A stretch of DNA of 64,000 nt from Nostoc sp. PA-18-2419 (GTDB taxonomy: Bacteria > Cyanobacteriota > Cyanobacteriia > Cyanobacteriales > Nostocaceae), in NCBI RefSeq assembly GCF_005869855.1, contig NZ_SZNH01000011.1, positions 1-64,000 on the forward strand, in the 5' to 3' direction. A model generated the notes under the pieces. The model was not told the origin of the DNA and did no database searches. It saw nothing but the letters and a program-made list of their open reading frames with translations. A program made the position numbers and the translations under genes. Shown here piece after piece: positions 55,758 to 63,664 of this stretch (positions are counted from its first letter, which is position 1; each line of letters begins with the position of its first letter).

Positions 55758-55802
55758 CCAATTTCTATGCCCCGTGCCCAATCCCCAATTCCTATTAAAA
55801 TC

Positions 55803-56675
55803 ATGAATGAAATTTTGGTAGTAATCGACAAATTAGCGCTTCTCACATTCATTGTTTTCACTATGTTGGGTGCGGGTTTACGCCTAACCGTACAAGAGAT
55901 TTGGGAACCACTCCGCAACCGCCGTCTGGTGATATTATCTCTGGTGACAAATTTTGTACTGGTGCCACTTTTTGTCTACCTGCTGCTGCAAGTTGTACAT
56001 TTAAGCGAACCACTCAGAGATGGTTTACTGGTCATGGCAGTAGCATCAGGCCCCCCAGCTTTACCAAAACTTGCTCATATAGTCAAGGGGAATATAGCTT
56101 TTTCCGTAGGGTTAATGATGTTGCTGATGTTGGGCACAATCATTTACATGCCGATTGTATTACCTTTAGTGGTAGAAGGCGTACAAATCAACTCTTGGGA
56201 GATTGCGGAACCCTTATTATTAATGATGGTCAGCCCATTAGTAATTGGGCTATTTATCAAAGCTAAATTTCCAGCGATCGCTATGACTCTTCAGCCGTTT
56301 TTGTTCAAATTATCTAATGCTGGATTACTTTTAGGTCTAATAGTCAGACTGGCAGTTCATACTAACGATATGATTGCCTTATTAAAAACTGGTGCAATCT
56401 TTGTTTGTGCTGTATTTATTATCTTTTCTTTTAGCGTCGGCTATCTTTTAGGCGGCCCTGGTATTGACACCCAAAGAGTGCTAGGAGTCGGAACAGCTCA
56501 ACGCAATTTTGCCGCCGCATTATTAGTAGCTACAAGCAACTTTGAAGATCCCAGCGTGGTGAGCATTATCATGGTGACGAGTATATTAATGATGGTTACA
56601 GTTCTCATTGCCGGGCCAAAGTTTACAGAAATAGATCAGCCAACTAATGCAAAGATAGAACAGGTGGAAGTTTGA
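55803..56675 (+). CDS. BASS-family (bile acid:sodium symporter-like) transporter
   Basis: A 290-residue membrane protein with about nine hydrophobic helices: LALLTFIVFTMLGAGLRLT at the start, VTNFVLVPLFVYLLLQVV, the unwound crossover region GPPALPKLAHIVKGN, and the second crossover GTAQRNFAAALLVATSNF. This is the BASS fold that carries organic anions with sodium. The ATG at 55803 is the usual start for the family; the frame is open through the upstream repeat array, so longer forms are possible. It lies in the sulfatase unit, so it may take up the freed alcohol/acid or another organic anion. Confidence 0.85.
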   Translation: MNEILVVIDKLALLTFIVFTMLGAGLRLTVQEIWEPLRNRRLVILSLVTNFVLVPLFVYLLLQVVHLSEPLRDGLLVMAVASGPPALPKLAHIVKGNIAFSVGLMMLLMLGTIIYMPIVLPLVVEGVQINSWEIAEPLLLMMVSPLVIGLFIKAKFPAIAMTLQPFLFKLSNAGLLLGLIVRLAVHTNDMIALLKTGAIFVCAVFIIFSFSVGYLLGGPGIDTQRVLGVGTAQRNFAAALLVATSNFEDPSVVSIIMVTSILMMVTVLIAGPKFTEIDQPTNAKIEQVEV

Positions 56676-56814
56676 TATCATGTGCGTTTAAATAACCGTC
56701 ATTGCAACACTTTGCAAAGCGTCTTGTTAGCGTAGCCTCTCCCAGAGAAGACAAGTAAAGATTAGAAAGCTTATAAAGTATTATCTTAATATTAAGATGT
56801 TTTTCATATAAAAT

Positions 56815-57474
56815 ATGCCTAGCAAACATAGAGCTATCGAATCTCCTATTTTACCTTCACTTGAAACAATGAATAAGGGGATACCAGATAAGCAATTATA
56901 TGAATCGGAAAGCTATCAAAATGTATATTTATCAAATTGCCAGCTTCAGGGAACTAAAGGAGTAGATTTTCAGTATGCCTACTTTGATAATGTTAAAATT
57001 ATAAATACTTACTTTAAAAGACTTTCTCTACAAGATGTTAGAATTACTAAAAGTGATTTTGCTAATACTCAATGGGAAGAAGGTTCACTTAATAGAATTG
57101 AGTTTATTAACTCTAGATTATTGGGATTTAAAGCAATAAAATGTAGATTAAAAAATGTTGTTTTTCAAGAGTGTCAGGGACAATTTTCACAGTTTACTTT
57201 TAGTAAATTTGATAATATTATTTTTAATAATTGTAATCTTGAAAATTCTACATTTTTAGAAACTTCTCTAACAAATGTAAAATTTATAAATTGCCAAATG
57301 AATAACGTTATCCTTGCTAATGCTAAATTTAAAGACACAGATTTTAGAGGTTCTAATATAGAAGGCTTGCAAATTAATATAAGTCAGCTTAAAGGTGCAA
57401 TTTTAGATCCATTTCAAGCTGCTTATATTCTTCAAAGGTATGCAAATGTAGTAGTTAAAACTGTTGATGAATAA
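56815..57474 (+). CDS. pentapeptide-repeat-like protein
   Basis: A 219-residue soluble protein. From about residue 35 it shows degenerate pentapeptides of the A(N/D)(F/L)xx type with unusual Asn/Phe-rich positions (e.g. NVYLSNCQLQG, NVVFQECQGQFSQFTFSKF, ANAKFKDTDFRGSNIEGLQ), giving a beta-helix of about 30 strands. It is AT-rich and starts with ATG at 56815 without a strong ribosome site. It follows the transporter by 139 bases but shows no sign of being tied to sulfur use. Target unknown; some relatives bind gyrase or other proteins. Confidence 0.75.
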   Translation: MPSKHRAIESPILPSLETMNKGIPDKQLYESESYQNVYLSNCQLQGTKGVDFQYAYFDNVKIINTYFKRLSLQDVRITKSDFANTQWEEGSLNRIEFINSRLLGFKAIKCRLKNVVFQECQGQFSQFTFSKFDNIIFNNCNLENSTFLETSLTNVKFINCQMNNVILANAKFKDTDFRGSNIEGLQINISQLKGAILDPFQAAYILQRYANVVVKTVDE

Positions 57475-57559
57475 ACATTGCGTTTGCGTCGTTCCACCAC
57501 TTTTTATATAGACTCATAAAGCGATCTCTCCAAGCTAGAAGTCAGGAATTTGAACAGAA

Positions 57560-58798
57560 TTAAAAGAATCCTCTCTGCGGTAATGGTGTACCGTTAATCT
57601 CGTAATCGCCGATCGCACGAGCTTTAAAATGATTTGGGTTGTGTGAGGACAAAGTACGAGCGTTGCGCCAGTGACGATCAAAGTTTGAGCTTTTTTTAGT
57701 TGTAGAAGCCCCACCAACTTCAAACAACAAGGTAGCCGAACGTAATGCCAAATCATCAACTATCAATTTGGCTTTGGATGCACTCAGAGAAGTTGCCAGT
57801 GCCACAGCCGTCTCTGCCTCTTCACCCTGAGCTTGGGCAGCAGGGAGGCGATCGAGACCATCCGCTGCTGCTAAAACAATCGCTTCGGCAGCAAAGGCAT
57901 TGGCGGCAATCTGCCCCACAGTCTGCTGCAAGATTGGGTCTTCTGAGGCTTGCTCGGATACAGCATGGTAGAAAGTGCGGGGTCTGTTGCGAATGAGGGC
58001 TGTAGCATCACGCAGAACGCTGCAAATAATACCGGCGTTGATGGCAGTCAGGAATAATTGCGGGACGATATTATAGGGCAGGTCGTCTTTGTCTGTGTCT
58101 GTCTCAAAAATTACTTCTTCAGCCTCTACACGGACATTCGTGAAGGTGGTCGTTCCGGTACCTGTGAGTCTTTGTCCAAAACCGTCCCAGTCGTCCACCA
58201 GTTCAAGACCTTCGCGGTTAGTCGGAATGAGTATATACGCTGTAGTGCCATCAGGTGTTAACACACGCACAAAAATCAAGTCTGCATAAAGGCTGCCAGT
58301 GCTGTAATATTTCTTTCCATTCAGACGATAACCGTCGCCATCGGGTGTCAATTTTGTATTCACGACTTGGCGACCGCCTGATCGCTTGGCTTCTAGTTCG
58401 GTGGAAGCGAGTCCAATAATCGCACCATCAGCAACGGCTTTGAGCCAACGGCGATTCCTTTGGGTGCGCTCAGAACGCAAAATCCGCTCTGTAACAGAAA
58501 AATGATTCCGCACAATGTGAGCGACGTTCGGGTCAGCATCCCCCAGCCGAATCACGACCTCGAATAATTCCCGCGCCGTGCTACCGCCACCACCTTCAGC
58601 TACCGGGATTCGCAATGCACCCAACCGAGAACGCCGGATTAATTCAACCACATCAAAAGGCAGGATGCGATCGCGATCGCGTTCACTTGCCCCCAGAGCA
58701 ATAAAATCAAAAAGCTGCTGGAGTTCCGGCGAGTTTGCTCTCACAGGAGCCGAAAACTGAATTGTTGTATCTGCAAGCTTCTCTGGACTCTTAATCAT
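57560..58798 (-). CDS. SfnB/DszC-like acyl-CoA-dehydrogenase-fold sulfur oxidoreductase
   Basis: A 412-residue flavoprotein of the acyl-CoA dehydrogenase fold. Family blocks: RLGALRIPVAEGGGGS, ADPNVAHIVRNHF (in place of the dehydrogenase Glu region), LTPDGDGYRLNGKKYYSTGSLYAD, and the ending SSNFDRHWRNARTLSSHNP, which is the DRxxRNxRTxxxHxP motif of the SfnB/DszC/desulfurisation group that uses reduced FMN and oxygen. Probable sulfone or related organosulfur oxidation. Operator copy e lies 205 bases upstream and GGAGATAAAAACTA precedes the ATG. GC content is above the window average. Confidence 0.82.
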   Translation of the reverse strand: MIKSPEKLADTTIQFSAPVRANSPELQQLFDFIALGASERDRDRILPFDVVELIRRSRLGALRIPVAEGGGGSTARELFEVVIRLGDADPNVAHIVRNHFSVTERILRSERTQRNRRWLKAVADGAIIGLASTELEAKRSGGRQVVNTKLTPDGDGYRLNGKKYYSTGSLYADLIFVRVLTPDGTTAYILIPTNREGLELVDDWDGFGQRLTGTGTTTFTNVRVEAEEVIFETDTDKDDLPYNIVPQLFLTAINAGIICSVLRDATALIRNRPRTFYHAVSEQASEDPILQQTVGQIAANAFAAEAIVLAAADGLDRLPAAQAQGEEAETAVALATSLSASKAKLIVDDLALRSATLLFEVGGASTTKKSSNFDRHWRNARTLSSHNPNHFKARAIGDYEINGTPLPQRGFF

Positions 58799-59002
58799 TA
58801 GTTTTTATCTCCGAATATTCTGTGAAAAATCTATGTTGATGAGTGGTGAGACAATTGCTAGTTCTGGGTTACGTGATAGCACTACAAAGTTGAAGAATGT
58901 TTCCAGCCTTGAGGCGATTACATCTGGTAACATATTCAAGCCATCGACTACACTCGACAAAAACCATTGTAAGGGTTTTAGATGTATTTAAGTTTTTTAA
59001 AA

Positions 59003-59028
59003 TACTAAAAATCTACCGAGTTACCGTA
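59003..59028. promoter_or_regulatory. regulon operator copy e
   Basis: TACTAAAA-N10-TTACCGTA: right half perfect, left half 5 of 8, span 26 bases. It is 205 bases upstream of the SfnB-like gene on the minus strand. The rest of the gap 58799-59418 holds no gene I can support. Confidence 0.6.
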
Positions 59029-59418
59029 GTTTGATACTCCCAAATTTTCTCCAAGTTGTCAATCTGTTTTAACGTCTTTTTGCGGGAAAGACACATTCGT
59101 TCTTTTTTGCTAAAGGAACGAAACCTGCATTGTTTTTCAACTTTTACAATAAGTCCAATCATAAATTTTACAGAGAATAGTAGTCACTGCCGCCGCTTGG
59201 TAGTATGTGATGCTTCAACAGCGTAAAGGTAATAGGAAAGTTGTTTCTGACCTGCCTAAATAAACCAAACAGCGACTAATCAGCTAGGCTGAAACATACT
59301 TACCAAACTTGATATATCTTTCTGAGGAGGGACAGACTTACTCAAACCTCACGAGAATATAGAAAAAGTGAGTTTGCTTGTCATAACCGATAAAACTTGT
59401 AGTCTGGAGTTAATAATA

Positions 59419-59973
59419 ATGACCGATGTGACAAATATAGCGACTAAGCTTGCCGATCTAAAGCTTTTTCAGAATGTTCTGTTGGAAAGTGAGCAAAAGT
59501 TAATAGCACAGACGGACGACAATACGATTTGCGAGCGGCTCGAAGGAATGATAAACAGCGATCGCGAAAATCTTGGCGTCATCGAAGCAGTTATTTCTAA
59601 ATATGGCAACGCAGCAGAACCTCGCGACATTACTACTCAACATGCTCAGAAGGTAAGCCAAATGATGAGCGGCTCCGAGCTAACTCTGTATGACAAATAC
59701 TTACAGCTTGAGTTGCTAAAGCATCAACAGACAATGACCGGGCTGGTTCTACATAAGGTTGCCCAGTCCTTGAATGATGAGCTTCAAGATTTGATGGAAC
59801 CGCTCAACCGAGTTAATTTTGAAAATCGCGCTCATCAAGAGATTCTTAAAGGCGTTCTTTACTTCGTCGGAACGCGAGAGATAGCCGGTAAGGAACCTGA
59901 CATGGGTCTGTGGGCTAGCATTGAACAGGGAATTGCAGCCCTTAAGGGTGTTATAAGCAGCGCGGTAAACTAG
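59419..59973 (+). CDS. hemerythrin-like/HHE-domain helical protein
   Basis: A 184-residue all-helical protein of a type common in cyanobacteria and usually annotated as hemerythrin HHE: NVLLESEQKLIAQTDDNTI, VIEAVISKYGNA, LELLKHQQTMTGLVLHKVAQ, and VNFENRAHQEILKGVLYFVGTRE. Histidines at the helix positions could bind a di-iron centre or oxygen/NO. I start at ATG 59419 because the 17 codons upstream do not resemble the family. It stands between two sulfur-oxidation genes but has no operator copy of its own, so its tie to the regulon is open. Confidence 0.6.
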   Translation: MTDVTNIATKLADLKLFQNVLLESEQKLIAQTDDNTICERLEGMINSDRENLGVIEAVISKYGNAAEPRDITTQHAQKVSQMMSGSELTLYDKYLQLELLKHQQTMTGLVLHKVAQSLNDELQDLMEPLNRVNFENRAHQEILKGVLYFVGTREIAGKEPDMGLWASIEQGIAALKGVISSAVN

Positions 59974-60615
59974 TAGTAATGAGTGGCAGAGGGCGCGTCA
60001 TTCATGGGAGCGTAATATAATGATTAGCTAGTTTATGCCCAGGCTTGTATTTCAGCCTTTATTGTTAAAGGTAAATTATCAAGTTTACTATCCATGTAAA
60101 TATGGCATTTTCTTGTGTTATTGCTGAAGCTGTCAGTAGTCATTGTAAAAAACCTCTAGCAATGTCATTTTTGAAGCTAAACTTATAGCAATAACACCCC
60201 GACTTATAAAGTTTGTATTCCCTCTGTTTGCCTTTGACAACTGAGGGATTTGTTTTTAATTACTAACTGAAAGCGTCCATTAGACTTATTGCATAAGTGG
60301 GAAAAAGGGAGAAAGGTTTTTGTATTTTCCCTTTTCCCTTTGACCATAAGAGTGCAAAAAGTAATGAATGCAAGAGGTCTATTCTCTGACTTGCAATTAT
60401 TCGGGAAACTCTGAGATATTTCCTCTCCAGCTTGGTCATATTTAGAACTAGTTTCTCTACAAGTTCAAAAAGATTCAATGCACTGTTCCAGTCTCGGTCA
60501 ATAACCAACCTACAGGAACAACTATAGAACGCGAATTGCAAAGGTTTTCTCAACCCCCTGCCCTGCGATCGCTGCGAGTAACTGTCAGTAGACCGAAAAG
60601 TTTTGCGATCGCTGT
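59974..60615. other. intergenic with transposase (TnpB) remnant
   Basis: On the minus strand at about 60420-60552 one reads CSCRLVIDRDWNSALNLFEL, the zinc-knuckle and last catalytic Asp region of TnpB proteins of the IS891/IS1341 type (normally CSCG-x-DRDWNSA); the rest of the gene is absent. A purine/pyrimidine repeat (GAAAAAGGGAGAAAGG against CCCTTTTCCCTTTG) is at about 60298-60342. Otherwise nothing seen. Confidence 0.55.
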
Positions 60616-61953
60616 TTACACTAAACTGGTTTGGAAGAAGCAATTAGCAGGGCGCGCCAATCCGAGATTTTCGCGCAGGGTTTTACCCTCATACTCTTTG
60701 CGGAAAATTCCGCGCCGTTGGAGTTCTGGCACAACTTTGTCAACAAAATCATTCAGCCCTTCAGGAAGAAAAGGAAACATGATATTGAAACCGTCAGAAC
60801 CTTCCTCAGTCAGCCATTGCTCCATTTCATCAGCGATCGTTTGAGGTGTGCCGACGAAGGCTAGTCCGCCGTAACTGCCAATGCGTTGCGCCAGTTGTCG
60901 AATAGTCAAGTTTTCACGTTGGGCTAAGGCTATTACTCTTTCTCGTGAAGAGTGACCAGCGTTAGTCGGTGGGATTTCTGGCAAGGGCCCGTCCGGATCA
61001 AAGCCGGAAACGTCGTAGCCAAGCGCGCCATTTAAACTGGCGATCCCACTGTCATAATGTACTAGGTTGTCTAAATGAAGACGCTTGGTATGTGCTTCGG
61101 CAACAGTTTCTCCCACAATGACTAAAACACCTGGAAGGATTTTTATACTGTCTGGGTCACGTCCGATCGCCCGCGCCCGTCCCTTAATGTCTGCAAATAA
61201 AGCTTTGCCAGCCTCCAGATTACCAGCAGGTGCAAACACAGCTTCGGCTGTTTCTGCGGCTAATTGCCGTCCGGCTTCGGATGCACCCGCTTGGACAATT
61301 AGCGGCCAACCCTGGACTGGTCTAGCAATGTTCAATGGCCCCCGCACCGAGAGATATTTTCCCTTATGATCCAGAACGTGAAGCTTTGCGGGATCAAAAT
61401 AAATCCCTGCTTCCACGTCCCGAATAAACGCATCGTCAGCAAAAGAATCCCAAAGACCTGTGACGACATCATAAAATTCTCTAGCCCGCCGGTAGCGTTC
61501 GTCATGCTCTACCTCCTCTTCTAAGCCGAAATTGAGCGCTGCGTCTGGATTGGCTGTGGTGACGATGTTCCAGCCAGCGCGACCGCCACTTATATGGTCG
61601 AGAGAGGCGAAGCGACGAGCGATGTGGTAAGGCTGGTCATAGGTTGTGGAAGCGGTGGCTACTAGTCCGATGTGTTCGGTGACGGTGGCGAGGGCAGAAA
61701 GCAGGGTAAAAGGTTCAAAGGATGTAACAGTATGGCTGCGTTTGAGCGCGTTGATTGGCATATTCAGCACCGCTAAGTGATCGGCCATGAAGAATGCGTC
61801 AAACTTGCCCTGTTCTAGTTTTTGGATGAATTTTTTCAGTGCCTGGAAGTTGAAATTGGCATCAGGTATAGCCCCAGGATAGCGCCAAGCGCCTGTATGT
61901 ATGCTTACCGGACGCATGAATGCACCTAGTTTTAATTGCTTCGATCTGCTCAT
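60616..61953 (-). CDS. FMN-dependent monooxygenase, NtaA/SnaA/DmoA/SoxA family
   Basis: A 445-residue luciferase-fold enzyme of the two-component NtaA/DmoA group: LKLGAFMRPVSIHTGAWR, KFDAFFMADHLAVL, STTYDQPYHIARRFASLDHIS, GRAGWNIVTTANPDAALNFG, HDERYRRAREFYDVVTGLW and PLIVQAGASEAGR, GGLAFVGTPQTIADEM. Members desulfurise dibenzothiophene sulfone (DszA), dimethyl sulfide (DmoA), or oxidise EDTA-like amines. In this sulfur island an organosulfur substrate is likely. Good ribosome site CGGAGAGATA. Operator copy g is 124 bases upstream, now separated from the gene by an inserted 70-nt repeat. Confidence 0.88.
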   Translation of the reverse strand: MSRSKQLKLGAFMRPVSIHTGAWRYPGAIPDANFNFQALKKFIQKLEQGKFDAFFMADHLAVLNMPINALKRSHTVTSFEPFTLLSALATVTEHIGLVATASTTYDQPYHIARRFASLDHISGGRAGWNIVTTANPDAALNFGLEEEVEHDERYRRAREFYDVVTGLWDSFADDAFIRDVEAGIYFDPAKLHVLDHKGKYLSVRGPLNIARPVQGWPLIVQAGASEAGRQLAAETAEAVFAPAGNLEAGKALFADIKGRARAIGRDPDSIKILPGVLVIVGETVAEAHTKRLHLDNLVHYDSGIASLNGALGYDVSGFDPDGPLPEIPPTNAGHSSRERVIALAQRENLTIRQLAQRIGSYGGLAFVGTPQTIADEMEQWLTEEGSDGFNIMFPFLPEGLNDFVDKVVPELQRRGIFRKEYEGKTLRENLGLARPANCFFQTSLV

Positions 61954-61970
61954 TATCTCTCCGTATATAT

Positions 61971-62040
61971 AATTCGTAATTCGTAATGACGCTCGTTCCG
62001 ACGCTCCTCCGTCGCTAACGCTTCGCTATCGCTACCGCTT
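61971..62040 (-). repeat. 70-nt repeat, inverted copy of 3167-3236
   Basis: Exact reverse complement of the copy at 3167-3236 over 70 bases. It sits 18 bases upstream of the monooxygenase start and between that gene and operator copy g, so it may alter the promoter of the gene. Confidence 0.85.
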
Positions 62041-62076
62041 CGAAGACAGTAATTCGTAATTAAAACATCTAAAAAA

Positions 62077-62102
62077 AGGTTTAATTCAAGTGGTTTACAG
62101 TA
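62077..62102. promoter_or_regulatory. regulon operator copy g
   Basis: AGGTTTAA-N10-TTACAGTA: right half 7 of 8, left half close to the TACTTTAA form (5 of 8), same span. Weakest of the seven on its own; supported by its position 124 bases upstream of the minus-strand monooxygenase gene. Confidence 0.45.
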
Positions 62103-62154
62103 TTTTGTCTAATTTCTCAAATGATACATCTTTTGCCGATTTAGTCTTAAATGC

Positions 62155-62403
62155 GCTGCTCTTTGCTACCTGTTCAGTCTTTAGTTTCTTCTACTTCAAA
62201 CTCTGCTTTTTGTAAATATTTCAAAGCTTGGGTGACTTTTTATTTTCTAATTTCATGTGAAACTGACTGGCTGAATTTTGATAGTTATCTTTAGACCAAG
62301 TAGCAGCCTTTTTTAGCTCTTGTATAATGGTCACAGAAATACCCAAGGGCTGTAAGGGCTTTTCTAAATTTACTTGCGCTTTCACAATATTCAACAGCGC
62401 CAT
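62155..62403 (-). pseudogene. sulfonate-binding protein (SsuA-like) remnant
   Basis: A minus frame from 62403 reads MALLNIVKAQVNLEKPLQPL then GISVT, which is the first conserved lobe of SsuA-type binding proteins (xLNxxKAxGxLEKRLxPxGxSVTW). It then jumps to IIQELKKAATWSKDNYQNSA, which matches the helix near the end of such proteins, and stops at 62221; the other frame then reads VTQALKYLQKAEFEVEETKD before a stop at about 62155. The middle 200 or so residues are deleted. It directly follows the SfnG-like gene (13-base overlap), so an sfnG-ssuA pair once existed here. Confidence 0.6.
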
Positions 62404-63476
62404 ACCTTCAAATTAGCTATGGCTTCACTATCTACTGTTAACGGTTGCACTCTTGGTATAATTTCCGCAGCAAAACGCTCCATTTCTGTGGCAAAAGGCT
62501 GGAATTGCAGCATGAAAGTATCAACTCCTACTTTGGTAAACTCAGCAATCCGATGGGCTACAGTTTCATAGCTACCTACCAATCCTGCTGCTGTACCGCC
62601 ATTGCTTCCCACACCGGGGTACTTAGCCATATTTTTAAACATAACTACTTCCGAATCTACGCCTTTGAGTAGTTCCGAGCGATCGTCTCGTGCTAATACC
62701 ATTGCTCTCAAGTTTTGATATTCCGCTTCTGCCTCTTCGTCTGTGGGTCGAGCAATCACAAAAGCTGACATAGCAAAGCCCAAAGGTTGAGAGCGAAACT
62801 GAGTTTTTTTAGCAATTTGAGCAATAGTTTCCCGGATAGCTTCAATCGGACGACCGTTGAGGAAAAATGTATGCGCTTGTTTTACGGCTAGTTGTTGGGC
62901 TGCTTCTGACTCTCCTCCCACATATACGCGCGGATGTGGTTTGGCTATAGGTGGGGGATTAAACTGCAAATCGTTGATTTGAAAATAATTACCGTGGAAA
63001 TTGACTTTTTCTCCACTCCATAGGGCTTTTACGACGTTAATCCATTCATCTGAATAGCGATAACGCTCATCGTGAGGAAAAAAATTTATCCCTGTTTTTT
63101 CCATTTCTGGCTTGAACCAAGCACTGACTAGGTTAATAGCAAAACGTCCACCGCTAATCGCATCAATACCTAAAGCCATCTTTGCTAAGACGGCTGGATG
63201 GAAAAGTAAAGGCTTGACAGCTGCAATAATCTCGATGGATTTTGTTGCTTCAGCCAGGGCTGCTGCTGCTGTCCAAGTTTCTAGCTGATCAAGTTCTTGG
63301 TTCCTGGGATTGATGATGTGTTGTGCAATTAAAGTCGTGTTAAATCCACACCTTTGGGCCAACTGAATTAAATTCTTGGCTCGTGAGTAACTAGCATCAC
63401 GAGCCTCAAGAGGATGGTTCATGACGCCGCAGTTACCGTAAACGGGAATCCAAATCCCGTAACGTGGCTCAGACAT
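62391..63476 (-). CDS. sfnG: dimethylsulfone monooxygenase-like (SfnG family)
   Basis: A 361-residue FMNH2-dependent luciferase-fold enzyme. The start MSEPRYGIWIPVYGNCG, then LDQLETWTAAAALAEATKSI, FHPAVLAKMALGIDAISGGR, INLVSAWFKPEMEKTGI, HDERYRYSDEWINVVKALW and PHPRVYVGGESEAAQ match SfnG, which converts dimethylsulfone to methanesulfinate. A methanesulfinate/sulfonate product could be passed to SsuD-type enzymes. It is divergent from a close paralogue with a shared operator between them. Confidence 0.88.
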   Translation of the reverse strand: MSEPRYGIWIPVYGNCGVMNHPLEARDASYSRAKNLIQLAQRCGFNTTLIAQHIINPRNQELDQLETWTAAAALAEATKSIEIIAAVKPLLFHPAVLAKMALGIDAISGGRFAINLVSAWFKPEMEKTGINFFPHDERYRYSDEWINVVKALWSGEKVNFHGNYFQINDLQFNPPPIAKPHPRVYVGGESEAAQQLAVKQAHTFFLNGRPIEAIRETIAQIAKKTQFRSQPLGFAMSAFVIARPTDEEAEAEYQNLRAMVLARDDRSELLKGVDSEVVMFKNMAKYPGVGSNGGTAAGLVGSYETVAHRIAEFTKVGVDTFMLQFQPFATEMERFAAEIIPRVQPLTVDSEAIANLKVWRC

Positions 63477-63558
63477 AGCTTTCCAGAACCTTTGTCATAG
63501 GCACTAATAGGATGTTTAGCAGTAAATGTTTAACTTATTGGGCAATTCGTTTATTTAC

Positions 63559-63584
63559 TACTTTAAATCAGTCAATTTACCGTA
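63559..63584. promoter_or_regulatory. regulon operator copy f, shared by divergent genes
   Basis: TACTTTAA-N10-TTACCGTA: right half perfect, left half 6 of 8. It lies almost exactly in the middle of the 188-base gap, 83 bases from the start of the minus-strand SfnG gene and 81 bases from the start of the plus-strand copy. Confidence 0.75.
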
Positions 63585-63664
63585 GTATTTAAATATGAGA
63601 TTTGCACAAATGAGCATAAAAAACAAGGGGTTACAGCAAAAGGCAGTTTCAATTGGAGGTAAAA

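Noticed and set aside
55505-55798. Reading frames through the 21-bp array as real repeat proteins
   Set aside because: Unit length is a multiple of three without stops, so five frames on both strands stay open; only the frame joining the transporter is of possible interest.
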